Below, in pieces: positions 43,047-52,191 of a stretch of 64,000 nucleotides of DNA. Numbering within the stretch: the first letter of the stretch is position 1; each line of letters starts with the position of its first letter. The translations under genes were made by a program, and so were the position numbers. Origin of the DNA: Algoriphagus marincola DSM 16067 (lineage in GTDB: Bacteria > Bacteroidota > Bacteroidia > Cytophagales > Cyclobacteriaceae); contig NZ_AUBU01000002.1 of assembly GCF_000429405.1 (NCBI RefSeq), positions 124,001 through 188,000 on the forward strand, in the 5' to 3' direction. The notes under the pieces are model-generated. The model did not search any database and was not told the DNA's origin. It was given only the letters and a program-made list of their open reading frames with translations.

Positions 43047-43077
43047 TTTGGCCATGGCTTAGCAAGTTTTAACTTTA
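43047..43077 (+). promoter_or_regulatory. Likely recA promoter
   Basis: TTTG (43047-43050), 19 bases, then TAACTTTA (43070-43077), which differs from TAnnTTTG only at the last base. It lies 26 bases before the recA ATG. No LexA-like palindrome is evident. Confidence 0.6.
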
Positions 43078-43103
43078 TTTGAAATATCTATATCAATATC
43101 CAC

Positions 43104-44132
43104 ATGAGTAATAACGCAGAAAAATTAAAAGCACTACAACTGACCATCGATAAACTGGAGAAGGCCTATGGAAAGGGCACTGTCATGAAGCTTAGTGACA
43201 ATCATGTAGCGGATATCCCTGCTATTTCTACCGGTTCGCTTGGTCTAGACCTGGCTCTGGGAGTTGGAGGTATTCCCCGTGGTCGTGTGATTGAGATTTA
43301 TGGTCCGGAATCTTCCGGTAAGACGACTTTGACAATGCATTGCATTGCCGAAGCACAGAAAGCGGGTGGGCTTGCGGCATTTATTGATGCGGAGCATGCC
43401 TTTGATAAGACCTATGCCGAGAAACTGGGCATCGATATCGAAAACCTCTTGATCTCACAGCCTGACAATGGTGAGCAAGCTCTAGAGATTGCTGAGCATC
43501 TGATTCGTTCTGGAGCAATTGACATCATCGTGATTGACTCCGTAGCTGCTTTGGTGCCAAAAGGTGAATTGGAAGGTGAAATGGGAGATAGCAAAATGGG
43601 TCTTCAGGCTCGCTTGATGTCTCAGGCATTGCGTAAGCTCACCGGTGCAATCAATAAGACGGGTTGTTCTTGTATTTTTATCAATCAGCTCCGTGAGAAG
43701 ATCGGGGTGATGTTTGGAAATCCAGAGACTACTACGGGTGGTAATGCCTTGAAATTCTATGCTTCCGTACGTCTGGATATCCGTCGTATTGGTCAGATCA
43801 AAGAAAGTGCTGATAATGTCACTGGTAACCGTACCCGTGTCAAAGTGGTCAAGAATAAGGTGGCACCACCTTTCAAAGTGGTGGAGTTTGATATCATGTA
43901 CGGACAGGGGATTTCCAAAGTCGGGGAGATCATTGACTTGGGGGTTGAGTTTGATATCATCAAGAAAGCAGGCTCATGGTTCTCTTATAATGGTGAAAAA
44001 CTAGGTCAAGGTCGAGATGCGGTGAAGAACCTAATTCTAGACAATCCTGAATTGATGGAAGAGCTAGAAACCAAAATCAAAGCTGCTTCAGGTCTGATTC
44101 CAGTTGATCCGGCGGGGGATATGGAAGAATAG
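43104..44132 (+). CDS. recA: Recombinase A
   Basis: Forms filaments on single-stranded DNA for strand exchange and SOS induction. The 342-residue protein has Walker [10 protein letters not shown] (67-75), the [10 protein letters not shown] segment, loop L1 [28 protein letters not shown] in family-typical form, loop L2 [28 protein letters not shown] and acidic C terminus. Long motifs are named only in part here. Monocistronic; a palindromic repeat region follows. Confidence 0.98.
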   Translation: MSNNAEKLKALQLTIDKLEKAYGKGTVMKLSDNHVADIPAISTGSLGLDLALGVGGIPRGRVIEIYGPESSGKTTLTMHCIAEAQKAGGLAAFIDAEHAFDKTYAEKLGIDIENLLISQPDNGEQALEIAEHLIRSGAIDIIVIDSVAALVPKGELEGEMGDSKMGLQARLMSQALRKLTGAINKTGCSCIFINQLREKIGVMFGNPETTTGGNALKFYASVRLDIRRIGQIKESADNVTGNRTRVKVVKNKVAPPFKVVEFDIMYGQGISKVGEIIDLGVEFDIIKKAGSWFSYNGEKLGQGRDAVKNLILDNPELMEELETKIKAASGLIPVDPAGDMEE

Positions 44133-44165
44133 GGTTTTTAGGGAAAAACAATGGTTTTATCAGAG

Positions 44166-44371
44166 GTGACGTCACTGCGAGGCTTAACATTTAGGATAAT
44201 ACACAAAACCAGATGACGGAAGTTAAAATTAAGCAGCTGTTTTAGTCACCCTGAGCACCTAAGAGACGAGAGTCTCGAAATCGAAGGATCCTCGACTCCG
44301 CTCGGACTGACATGAACTTAATTTGCACAATGTTATTCGTCATCGGTAGCGAAGCGTGGCAGTCTCATGAA
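44166..44371. repeat. Composite palindromic intergenic element, including dispersed repeat copy 2
   Basis: The 361-base gap after recA is not coding. It contains GTGACGTCAC (44166-44175) and nested inverted pairs GATGACG/CGTCATC (44212-44218 with 44338-44344) and AAATTAAG/CTTAATTT (about 44226-44233 with 44317-44324), with CGAGA/TCTCG near the centre. The innermost right arm, 44290-44310, is identical to 17948-17968. TAGCGAAGCGTGGCAGTCTC (44347-44366) resembles another common short intergenic repeat type. It may fold into a large hairpin in RNA. Confidence 0.75.
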
Positions 44372-44445
44372 GTAAAGGCAATTCCTCTTTTTTCATAATA
44401 AGTCGTGTTTGTGTCAACTTATTTCAGGACGAGACAATCAAAACA

Positions 44446-44479
44446 AAAAAAGGGAAGCCGTTGAAAGCTTCCCTTTTTT
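44446..44479. terminator. Bidirectional terminator between recA and the ABC permease
   Basis: Perfect 13-bp stem AAAAAAGGGAAGC/GCTTCCCTTTTTT (44446-44458 with 44467-44479), 8-base loop, lying between convergent genes. Confidence 0.9.
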
Positions 44480-44493
44480 GATAGCAATTATTT

Positions 44494-45744
44494 TTATGCC
44501 GTTCGAATCGCCTCAACAGGATCTAGTCGGGCGGCTAAAGTGGCAGGCACGATTCCGGATACCACTCCGATGATCGATGAGACACCCAAACCTAAGATGA
44601 TATTGGCAGGGGAGAGGACCAGGTCCAAACTTCCCAACTGCACAAAGCTGAGGAAGTATACCAGGATAATTCCAACCCCTCCTCCGATTAGACTTAAGCA
44701 GACCGCTTCAAAAAGGAACTGGAAAAGGATAAAGTAATTCTTAGCTCCCAGTGACTTTTGAATTCCGATGATGTTGGTACGCTCACGTACCGATACGAAC
44801 ATGATATTGGCGATACCAAAACCTCCAACAAGGATCGAAAATCCTCCGATCACCCAGCCTGCACCGGAAATTACATCAAATACAGACCCAATGGCATTTT
44901 GGAGGAACTCGGTTTTGTTTAGAGAAAAGGTGTCGTCTTCGGTTGGCTTCAAGGCTCTTTTTGCTCTCAGGAGACCAATCATTTCATTTTCAATATTGAC
45001 CAAACCTACATCTTCTTCTTTTCCCTTGGCGGCAATGGTAGGATTGATACCATTTTTCCCGGTATTGAAAAGCTTGGTGAAAGTTGGGTAAGGAATGATG
45101 CAGGCCTCGTCTTTGGATGGAAGGTCAAATAGTCCGCTACCTTCTTCTTCCAAAACACCTACTACGACAAACTTGAGTCCACGCATTTTGAATTCTTTGC
45201 CGAGTGCAGGTTCATTAGGGAATAGGGTCGTGGCGATAGTTTTTCCGATCACTGCCAGGTTTCGGGCAGCTTTAATTTCATTTCCGTTGAAAAAACGCCC
45301 CTCCTCGATGGGTACATCGTAGACGTCTGAGTAGTCTTCGAAGGCTCCGGTCAATTGTACACCTTGGAAAGCATTACTTCCTGCTGCGACAGTGGTGCTA
45401 GCAGATGCTGCGATGGTGATACCCTCAGCGGTGGTCAATCTGCTTTTTAGAAACTCATATTCCTCTACAGTGCTATTCGGTCTTCTGAAATATTTCCACC
45501 AGGGGAAATTTCCGGGAGGGCCAGACTGGAAGGGGAATTTGTCAACACGAATTACGTTGGTTCCTAGAAAGGAAAAGGATGATTTGATATTGTTTTCAAG
45601 GGAGTCGACCAGTGTGAATACTGCGATGATCGCGAAGATACCTACGGTCACACCCAATAGAGAAAGGGTGGTACGGGTAAGGTTAGATTTTAGTGCGTTG
45701 ATAGCGAACCGGAAGCTTTCCCAAGAAAGTCTCAAAAATAACAT
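44494..45744 (-). CDS. MacB-like ABC transporter permease (FtsX fold)
   Basis: A 416-residue inner-membrane protein with one N-terminal transmembrane helix (about 25-48), a MacB periplasmic core domain (about 50-265), and three C-terminal helices in the FtsX domain (about 290-400). It uses ATP hydrolysis by a separate ATPase, not encoded here, for mechanical transport across the envelope. The frame opens at 45792, but the ATG at 45744 starts the usual FLRLSWESFRFAINALKSN leader; the longer start would overlap the queA promoter region. Confidence 0.9.
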   Translation of the reverse strand: MLFLRLSWESFRFAINALKSNLTRTTLSLLGVTVGIFAIIAVFTLVDSLENNIKSSFSFLGTNVIRVDKFPFQSGPPGNFPWWKYFRRPNSTVEEYEFLKSRLTTAEGITIAASASTTVAAGSNAFQGVQLTGAFEDYSDVYDVPIEEGRFFNGNEIKAARNLAVIGKTIATTLFPNEPALGKEFKMRGLKFVVVGVLEEEGSGLFDLPSKDEACIIPYPTFTKLFNTGKNGINPTIAAKGKEEDVGLVNIENEMIGLLRAKRALKPTEDDTFSLNKTEFLQNAIGSVFDVISGAGWVIGGFSILVGGFGIANIMFVSVRERTNIIGIQKSLGAKNYFILFQFLFEAVCLSLIGGGVGIILVYFLSFVQLGSLDLVLSPANIILGLGVSSIIGVVSGIVPATLAARLDPVEAIRTA

Positions 45745-45863
45745 GGCATTATAGTTGGTGAAATCAATCTCTAAAGTTAGCGGATTTTGCACATTATATT
45801 CTTATCTTTGCACTTTTTAGAGTGAAAAAACTCTAAAGAATCCCATTCATCTAAAACTTCTCT

Positions 45864-46913
45864 ATGAAATTATCAGATTTCAAATTTGACGTCCCCAAAA
45901 AGCTTGTTGCTTTGTATCCAACGCCCAATCGGGATGAATCACGCTTGATGGTCGTTCACCGTAAAACCGGGGAATTTGAGCATCGATCTTTTAAAGATAT
46001 TCTGGATTATTTTGACGAAGGTGATGTTTTTGTCACCAACGACACCAAAGTATTCCCGGCAAGATTATACGGCAACAAAGAGAAGACAGGAGCTGAGATC
46101 GAAGTTTTTCTTCTTCGTGAACTTAATCCTGAGCTCCGACTGTGGGATGTGCTCGTGGATCCTGCGAGAAAAATCCGTGTAGGAAACAAACTTTACTTCG
46201 GCGATTCTGACTTAGTCGCTGAAGTCATTGACAACACCACCTCCCGGGGTCGTACGATCAGATTCCTTTTTGATGGCACTCCCGAGGAGTTCTATAAGGC
46301 TATCGACACCTTGGGTGAGACTCCATTATTGAAAGAAATCATCGACAGAAAGGTAGAGCCAGAAGATCGCGACCGTTACCAGACTGTTTTTGCGAAGAAC
46401 GTCGGAGCAGTAGCTGCGCCTACAGCAGGGCTTCACTTTACGCCGCATCTTTTGAAGCGATTGGAGCTGAAAGGTATCGAAGTAACGCCAATTACGCTTC
46501 ATGTGGGTCTTGGTACTTTCAGACAAGTAGATGTGGAAGACTTGACGAAGCATAAGATGGATTCAGAGAATTATGATATTCCTGAGAAAACCGTCAAGCT
46601 TGTCAACGAAGCCCTAGATCACAAAAAGCGAGTGGTAGCGGTAGGTACGACCGTTCTCAAGACGGTGGAATCTTCTGTGACCGCCAGCAATCATCTGAAA
46701 GCTTCCAGCGGATGGACTGACAAGTTTATCATTCCACCTTACGAGTTTAAGATCGCCAATGCGATGATTACGAATTTCCATTTGCCTGAGTCTACTTTAT
46801 TGATGACTGCAGCGGCATTCGGAGGCTATGATTTGATCATGAAAGCATACAAAGAAGCAATCAAAGAAAAGTATCGGTTCTTCTCCTACGGAGATGCGAT
46901 GCTGATTCTCTAA
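45864..46913 (+). CDS. queA: S-adenosylmethionine:tRNA ribosyltransferase-isomerase
   Basis: Transfers the ribose of SAM to preQ1 in tRNA to make epoxyqueuosine. The 349-residue protein is the standard size and starts [18 protein letters not shown]; conserved blocks are [27 protein letters not shown] and [16 protein letters not shown], with [17 protein letters not shown] near the end. A TATCTTTG -7 element lies at 45803-45810. Confidence 0.97.
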   Translation: MKLSDFKFDVPKKLVALYPTPNRDESRLMVVHRKTGEFEHRSFKDILDYFDEGDVFVTNDTKVFPARLYGNKEKTGAEIEVFLLRELNPELRLWDVLVDPARKIRVGNKLYFGDSDLVAEVIDNTTSRGRTIRFLFDGTPEEFYKAIDTLGETPLLKEIIDRKVEPEDRDRYQTVFAKNVGAVAAPTAGLHFTPHLLKRLELKGIEVTPITLHVGLGTFRQVDVEDLTKHKMDSENYDIPEKTVKLVNEALDHKKRVVAVGTTVLKTVESSVTASNHLKASSGWTDKFIIPPYEFKIANAMITNFHLPESTLLMTAAAFGGYDLIMKAYKEAIKEKYRFFSYGDAMLIL

Positions 46914-46918
46914 ATACT

Positions 46919-46944
46919 AAAAGCTCCCAAAAGGAGCTTTTTTT
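46919..46944 (+). terminator. Terminator after queA
   Basis: Stem AAAAGCTCC/GGAGCTTTT (46919-46927 with 46933-46941), 5-base loop, T run. Confidence 0.9.
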
Positions 46945-47015
46945 ATTTTTACAGGGACTTAATCAGGAATTGACCTGAAGTAAATTTTGAAACTTTAGAT
47001 TTGCAAAAAAACAAA

Positions 47016-47699
47016 ATGCAAAAAGCGGCTGTACTAGTAGCCGGAGGTCGTGGGACGCGCATGGGTGCGCCGATCTCCAAGCAATATCTTCCGATAGCAG
47101 GGTTGCCAATTCTGATGCATACCTTATCAGTTTTTCATCAAGTGGATTCAGCGACTGAATTGATTTTGGTGATTCCCAAAGACGATTTTGCTTATTGGAA
47201 AGAGCTCTGCGATAAGTTTCAGTTCCAGATACCCCATCAGCTAGTAGCGGGCGGTAATTCCAGATTTCAGTCTGTTAAAAACGGTATATCCGCAATCTCT
47301 TTTGAGGAAGGTTTAGTGGCTATCCACGATGGTGTGCGACCTTTTGTGAATGAGTCGGTCATCCAAGAAAGTTTTGATAAGGCAGCCGAAACAGGAAGCG
47401 CGGTAGCTGTGATTGCCTTGAAAGATTCCATTCGAAAGCTTACTGACGATGGGAAAAACTTTTATCAAGAGCGTCAATATTTCCGCTTGGTACAAACTCC
47501 ACAAACTTTTGATTTGAAGCGGATCAGAAAGGCTTTCCAAGTCACGGAATTGCCACAATTTACCGATGATGCTAGTGTCTATGAGCATCAGGGCTGGGAA
47601 GTGACACTTATCTCTGGAAACCCGGAAAATATCAAGATCACCACGCCGGAAGATATGGATTACGCAGCGTATTTGGCCGAAAGGAGAAACGGTCGGTAA
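47016..47699 (+). CDS. ispD: 2-C-methyl-D-erythritol 4-phosphate cytidylyltransferase
   Basis: Couples MEP with CTP in the non-mevalonate isoprenoid pathway. The 227-residue enzyme has the nucleotide-binding LVAGGRGTRMGAPISKQYLP near the N terminus, HDGVRPFV and the C-terminal ITTPEDMDYA. A TTG at 47001 opens the frame, but the ATG at 47016 is the natural start. TAGATTTG (46996-47003) is a -7-like element so close to the ATG that the leader would be very short. Confidence 0.95.
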   Translation: MQKAAVLVAGGRGTRMGAPISKQYLPIAGLPILMHTLSVFHQVDSATELILVIPKDDFAYWKELCDKFQFQIPHQLVAGGNSRFQSVKNGISAISFEEGLVAIHDGVRPFVNESVIQESFDKAAETGSAVAVIALKDSIRKLTDDGKNFYQERQYFRLVQTPQTFDLKRIRKAFQVTELPQFTDDASVYEHQGWEVTLISGNPENIKITTPEDMDYAAYLAERRNGR

Positions 47700-47728
47700 A
47701 AAACTCCGGAGTTTTTACCGACTTTTTT
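47692..47728 (+). terminator. Terminator overlapping the ispD stop codon
   Basis: GTCGGTAAAAAACTCC (47692-47707) pairs with GGAGTTTTTACCGAC (47708-47722) with one bulge, followed by six T bases. The left arm includes the last codons and the stop codon of ispD. Confidence 0.85.
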
Positions 47729-47826
47729 GGCGCATTCACCGATTTTTCAACAGCCTAGTCGAATAGTATTCTTGAATTGGCGGTAGCTGAGATAGTTTTG
47801 ATCATCAATTTTAAACAAACAAAGCG

Positions 47827-48672
47827 ATGGCAAACTATTCTAAACCAAAATCCAACAATGACGGAGGCCTGATATTCGGGTTCATTATTCTCGGCCTTGG
47901 CGTTTTACTTTTACTTCGAAAGATCGGGATTTTCTATCCCTCATGGTTACTAAGTTGGCCCATGATTCTCATTGTAATTGGCCTTGTGGTATCGATTAAG
48001 CATCAATTCAAATCCTTTTTTGGATTTATCATGCTCTTTTTAGGGGTGTATTTTCTGCTAGAGCGGGAATTCTATTTTGATTTCGGACTTGAAAATTACC
48101 TGCTTCCGCTAGGCTTGATAGCATTGGGGATCTACCTGATCACGCAGAAGCAAAAGGAAAAACGAATCATGGAAAATGTCCAGGAGCAAATGCGGAATAA
48201 GCAATTCCAGTCAAGTCCTTTGGACTCCAGTGATTCCAGCAGTGCAGAGGCTCAAGCCGGTTCAGATGAGTCGAAGTCAAATACCTCTGATGGAGCCAAG
48301 AAAAATTTTCAGGGTATTTCTGGGATTTCTTACAATGATCGTGTCAATATCGATGCAATTTTCTCAGGAGTCAACAAGCGGGTTCTTTCCAAGAAATTTG
48401 AAGGTGGTAAACTGACTGCAGCATTTGGAGGAATAGATCTGGATCTGACGCAGGCGGATTTTTCAGGAACTGTTTATTTACAGATAGATGTGATCTTCGG
48501 AGGGACTAAGATTCTGGTGCCACCTCATTGGGATGTCCGAGTCGAGATCACCAATATCGCTGCAGGTGTAGAAGATAAGCGAATGTATAGTCAGACAGAA
48601 GTAGATCCGGAGAAAGTATTGGTTCTACGTGGTACTTGTTTCTTCGGTGGTTTGGAAATCAGATCCTTTTAA
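47827..48672 (+). CDS. LiaF-like membrane protein
   Basis: A 281-residue protein with four transmembrane segments (about 14-31, 40-57, 62-80, 88-104) of the LiaF_TM/DUF5668 type. A flexible Ser-rich linker (about 128-160) follows, then a C-terminal beta-helix-like domain (about 170-281; AAFGGIDLDLTQADF, DVIFGGTKILVP, GTCFFGGLEIRSF) as in LiaF-type modulators. LiaF-like proteins control envelope-stress kinases in Firmicutes. Here a LytS kinase and LytTR regulator follow 28 bases downstream, so it may modulate that pair. Confidence 0.87.
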   Translation: MANYSKPKSNNDGGLIFGFIILGLGVLLLLRKIGIFYPSWLLSWPMILIVIGLVVSIKHQFKSFFGFIMLFLGVYFLLEREFYFDFGLENYLLPLGLIALGIYLITQKQKEKRIMENVQEQMRNKQFQSSPLDSSDSSSAEAQAGSDESKSNTSDGAKKNFQGISGISYNDRVNIDAIFSGVNKRVLSKKFEGGKLTAAFGGIDLDLTQADFSGTVYLQIDVIFGGTKILVPPHWDVRVEITNIAAGVEDKRMYSQTEVDPEKVLVLRGTCFFGGLEIRSF

Positions 48673-48700
48673 TTGATTTTGAAGAAAAAATCAGCAATAA

Positions 48701-49741
48701 ATGCTTGCTAGAGCTTTTCGATCTACCAGAACATACTATTGGATTATCCAAGGAGCAGGATTAGCCTGGCTCCTTGGTTCTTTTTTGGTCCTGAGCTATT
48801 ATGGTGTTGAGGATCTGATTGCTGGAGTGGACAGTGTGATTTTTTCGCTTGTATTTGTTGGAATGGTGACGGTCTTGGATCGTATTTTCACTTTTTACAA
48901 TCCTAAAAGCGGGAAGATTCTAATTCTTTTGGCTTTGCCTCTTGCACTTTCATTCCTTTTGATATTTATCCATAAGCTGACTATGGCTTGGCTATTTGTC
49001 GATTATCCTGATTATGTGGACTTTTTAAAGCAAAACCTCTATTTGAGATGGGCTATTTTGGCATTGGCTGGAGTGATGATTAGCCTGATAGCCATGCTTG
49101 TCTCCCGATTGGAGGAGCAGGAGCAAAGTCAGGATCGCGAATTGCATATGCTGGAGCTCAGCAAGGAAGCCGAACTGAGTCAATTAAGGCAGCAATTGCA
49201 ACCTCATTTTTTGTTTAACAGTCTCAATTCCATCAGTGCTTTGGTAGTCAGTCAGCCTGAAAAAGCCAGAGAAATGGTATTGTTGCTGTCAGATTTTCTG
49301 CGAGGAACTATCCGAAAGGATCTGAAGTCCTGGACTACTTTGTCGGAGGAGTTGGAGTACTTGGAGATGTATTTTCAAATCGAAAAGGTACGTTTTGGAC
49401 ATAGACTGAAAGTTGAATTTGATATTTCGGATGATTCCCGTGAACTACAAATTCCCCAACTTTTGATCCAACCACTTCTTGAGAATGCAATCAAACACGG
49501 GTTGTACGGAGTAAGGGGAGAGGTTCAAATCCGAGTTCAGGCTAGTGTCGAGTCTCCTTATCTTTTGGTTCATTTGCAGAACCCATATGACTCTGAAGTT
49601 CCCCAACAAAAAGGATTGGGCTTTGGACTGAGTTCTGTGAAGCGTAGGCTTTATTTACTTTTTGGTAGAAATGATCTGCTCAGCACCCTTTCAGAAGAAA
49701 ATATATTTACTGTCACTTTGAAAATCCCCCAGCCAAAATGA
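48701..49741 (+). CDS. LytS/YehU-type sensor histidine kinase (second)
   Basis: A 346-residue membrane kinase with four predicted helices (about 13-34, 44-62, 71-91, 115-135), a coiled coil (about 136-165) and the His_kinase domain: QLQPHFLFNSLNSIS with H169, LLENAIKHGL and GFGLSSVKRRL. It overlaps the response regulator gene by four bases (ATGA). Compared with the kinase at 12327-13337 it has the same layout but little identity outside the motifs. Confidence 0.93.
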   Translation: MLARAFRSTRTYYWIIQGAGLAWLLGSFLVLSYYGVEDLIAGVDSVIFSLVFVGMVTVLDRIFTFYNPKSGKILILLALPLALSFLLIFIHKLTMAWLFVDYPDYVDFLKQNLYLRWAILALAGVMISLIAMLVSRLEEQEQSQDRELHMLELSKEAELSQLRQQLQPHFLFNSLNSISALVVSQPEKAREMVLLLSDFLRGTIRKDLKSWTTLSEELEYLEMYFQIEKVRFGHRLKVEFDISDDSRELQIPQLLIQPLLENAIKHGLYGVRGEVQIRVQASVESPYLLVHLQNPYDSEVPQQKGLGFGLSSVKRRLYLLFGRNDLLSTLSEENIFTVTLKIPQPK

Positions 49742-50466
49742 TCAAAACCCTCATTATCGATGATGAACCCCTAGCTGCGGGTATAGTCGAAGAATTTCTG
49801 AGATCAGATAGTCGTTTCGAAATTTTGGAAATATGTCAGGATGGGTTTGAAGGATTGAAGGCCATTCAAAAGCATCAGCCTGACTTGATTTTTCTGGATG
49901 TTCAGATGCCAAAGATAACGGGATTTGAGATGCTAGAGCTCTTGGATGAGCCTCCCGCTGTGATATTTACCACGGCTTTTGATGAATACGCGCTGGCTGC
50001 TTTTGATGCCAAGGCGATCGATTATTTGCTTAAGCCCTTCTCTAAATCACGATTCCAGCAAGCATTAAACCGTTTTCTGGAGCGATATGAAGTGGAGGAA
50101 GGTGGGCAAAATTCGGCTATTTCATCACTTGCCGAAAAGAGTCAGCGGCTCGTGGTACGGGTGAAAAATGAAATCAAAATTATCCCTGTTGATCAGGTAA
50201 GCTACTTCGAAGCGGCAGATGACTATGTGAATATTGTGACCGAATCAGGGGCTTTTCTAAAAAAGATGACCATGAAGTCCTTGGAAGAAGCGCTTTCGCA
50301 CGATCGTTTTGCGCGGATTCATCGGTCCTATATTTTGAATCTCAATGAAGTCACGCGGATAGAGCCCTATGAAAAGGATAGCTATTTAGTCTTTTTGAGA
50401 AATGGGAAAAAGCTACCTGTAAGTAAGACCGGGTACTCCCGACTGAGGCAGGTCTTGGGAATTTAA
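49738..50466 (+). CDS. LytTR family response regulator (second)
   Basis: A 242-residue regulator: receiver domain with D8/D9 and phospho-acceptor D54 (LIFLDVQMPKI), KPFSKSRFQQAL, then the LytTR domain (about 145-242; VSYFEAADDYVNIV, RIHRSYILN). It forms an operon with the LiaF-like protein and the kinase. A terminator follows. Confidence 0.94.
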   Translation: MIKTLIIDDEPLAAGIVEEFLRSDSRFEILEICQDGFEGLKAIQKHQPDLIFLDVQMPKITGFEMLELLDEPPAVIFTTAFDEYALAAFDAKAIDYLLKPFSKSRFQQALNRFLERYEVEEGGQNSAISSLAEKSQRLVVRVKNEIKIIPVDQVSYFEAADDYVNIVTESGAFLKKMTMKSLEEALSHDRFARIHRSYILNLNEVTRIEPYEKDSYLVFLRNGKKLPVSKTGYSRLRQVLGI

Positions 50467-50484
50467 AATCCCAGGTAGAAAGAA

Positions 50485-50510
50485 AAAGCCCCGAAAAAAT
50501 CCGAGGCTTT
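50485..50510. terminator. Terminator shared by the LytTR gene and the DUF2795 gene
   Basis: AAAGCCCCG (50485-50493) pairs imperfectly with CCGAGGCTTT (50501-50510) around an A-rich loop. It lies between convergent genes, five bases from the DUF2795 stop codon. Confidence 0.65.
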
Positions 50511-50514
50511 GGCA

Positions 50515-50736
50515 TTAATATTCATCTTCATTAAAGAAGAAATCGTCTTTGGTCGGATAATCCGGCCAAATTTCTTCGATGGTCTCATAAGGTTCTCCAT
50601 CATCTTCCAGTTCTTGGAGATTTTCTACCACTTCCATCGGTGCGCCGGAGCGAATTGCATAATCAATCAATTCGTCCTTGGTCGCTGGCCATGGAGCATC
50701 TTCCAAGTAGGAGGCTAGTTCGAGTGTCCAGTACAT
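50515..50736 (-). CDS. DUF2795 domain small acidic protein
   Basis: A 73-residue acidic protein strongly conserved in Bacteroidota. YWTLELASYLEDAPWPATKD and DYAIRSGAPMEVVENLQELED are the recognisable blocks of DUF2795. Very acidic C terminus (FFFNEDEY). The role is unknown; the length is normal for the phylum. Confidence 0.9.
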   Translation of the reverse strand: MYWTLELASYLEDAPWPATKDELIDYAIRSGAPMEVVENLQELEDDGEPYETIEEIWPDYPTKDDFFFNEDEY

Positions 50737-50813
50737 AGTATTCGTTTTAGAGTGTTCCGGATTTTAAAGGCTGCAAAATTATCTATTTTTTTAAATATGT
50801 AAGCTTGTACTGA

Positions 50814-52061
50814 TTATTTCTGAGAAAGTTGCTTCAAAACATAATTTTTTACGTCTACTTTCCGCTTCAGTCCAAATAACTTTTTCTTCATCATGATTTC
50901 AAAATCGCTGCTCCTGACCTGAAAATTGTCCGAATTATTTTGAGCAGTCTCATATTCTGTCTGATCTCGATGAAGAAGATCTCTCAGTAAAGCAGTTTTG
51001 ATCTGATTTTGTTCCATTTCTGATTTTTGATCAAAATCAGCATATTTTCCATGCACAAGTTTGTCCAAGAATGCTTTCTCAAAAACAATGTCTGAGAAGA
51101 ATTGAAAGGACCGTGCTAGTAAATTCGCGTCTTTTGGTTTCCTAGGAGGAAGCTTTCTCCATTCTTGCTGAATTTCCTTCGCTCTTGCGATCAACTCAGG
51201 TGAAGTGTCCTTTCCGGCCAGTTTCTTGATTTCTTCTGTTAGCGTTTCCACCTTTTTCATCACCTCGCGGGGATGCATCTGAGGACCTGGATTCAGGGTG
51301 CGCTTGTATTTGGAGAAGATTCGGTTGTTCAGTTTGGAAAATTCATCCCAAAGAGGCTGACGCTTTTCGGCAGGAACTTTCCCAGCAGATTTCCATTCTT
51401 TTTGGATTTTCTTACTGATCTCAAAGGCCATCTTCGCATCTGGCAAGTCATGGGCCTCTCGGGCCTGTACCACCAGTGACTCATAGACCTTGATGTTTTC
51501 TTCGGCTTGCAGAGCCATTCCTTCAAAGAAATGTCTACGGTTTTCGAAGAAATGCTGAACCGCTTCTTGGAATTGATTTTCAATCTCCTCCTCTAATTCT
51601 TTTTCTACCGGACCGGTTTTGATCCAACGCATCTTTAGATCCTTAAATGCCTGTGCTGTTTCTTTCCAGTCTGTATCATCCTTGAGGGCTTCTGCCTCTT
51701 GGATCAAACCCTTTTTGATCTCTAAGTTTTTGGCACGATTGGCTTGGATGATTTCATTGAGGTATTCTTCTAGGCCGTTAAGCTCTTCGATCATCGGCAC
51801 GAAATCACCCAAGGCATCGGATTCATAGAGCGAATCACGCAGGTGAATCAGCTTCATGAGGAAAGAACCCTTGTTTTGGTTTTCTTCAATATCCTTTTTG
51901 AGCTTCTCTACTTTCTCCTGAATCTGAGCAAATCTATCCTCAAAATAGGCAATGGTCGAAGGTTCATCTTCTTTCACCTCTCCAATTTCCCGATCAGGTT
52001 TTCCCAAAAATCCCTTCAGAAAGACCTTGTTGTCTTTGATATATCCATACGGATGCTCCAT
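50814..52061 (-). CDS. DUF349 domain-containing protein
   Basis: A 415-residue cytoplasmic, almost all-helical protein with about five DUF349 repeats (for example LKMRWIKTGPVEKELEEEI and IQKEWKSAGKVPAEKRQPLWDEF, each with the W-K-x-x-G/P pattern). In other bacteria such proteins bind nucleic acid or ribosome-associated partners, but no role is certain. I use the ATG at 52061 (HPYGYIKDNKVFLKGF), the usual start; the frame stays open to 52151. Divergent from ettA. Confidence 0.86.
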   Translation of the reverse strand: MEHPYGYIKDNKVFLKGFLGKPDREIGEVKEDEPSTIAYFEDRFAQIQEKVEKLKKDIEENQNKGSFLMKLIHLRDSLYESDALGDFVPMIEELNGLEEYLNEIIQANRAKNLEIKKGLIQEAEALKDDTDWKETAQAFKDLKMRWIKTGPVEKELEEEIENQFQEAVQHFFENRRHFFEGMALQAEENIKVYESLVVQAREAHDLPDAKMAFEISKKIQKEWKSAGKVPAEKRQPLWDEFSKLNNRIFSKYKRTLNPGPQMHPREVMKKVETLTEEIKKLAGKDTSPELIARAKEIQQEWRKLPPRKPKDANLLARSFQFFSDIVFEKAFLDKLVHGKYADFDQKSEMEQNQIKTALLRDLLHRDQTEYETAQNNSDNFQVRSSDFEIMMKKKLFGLKRKVDVKNYVLKQLSQK

Positions 52062-52191
52062 TGCACTACAGTAGGTTAGGTGGTTGTTTTCAATTTTCCG
52101 CAAATTAATTAATTCAAAAGCACTTATCCTAAGAATGGCCTTTTTTTGCATCTTTGCTATTTAACGCAAATTTTCAGGAAAAATTCAACGC

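Noticed and set aside
45745..45792. Longer start of the MacB-like permease
   Set aside because: The 16 extra codons precede the conserved membrane start and run toward the queA promoter; the ATG at 45744 is preferred.
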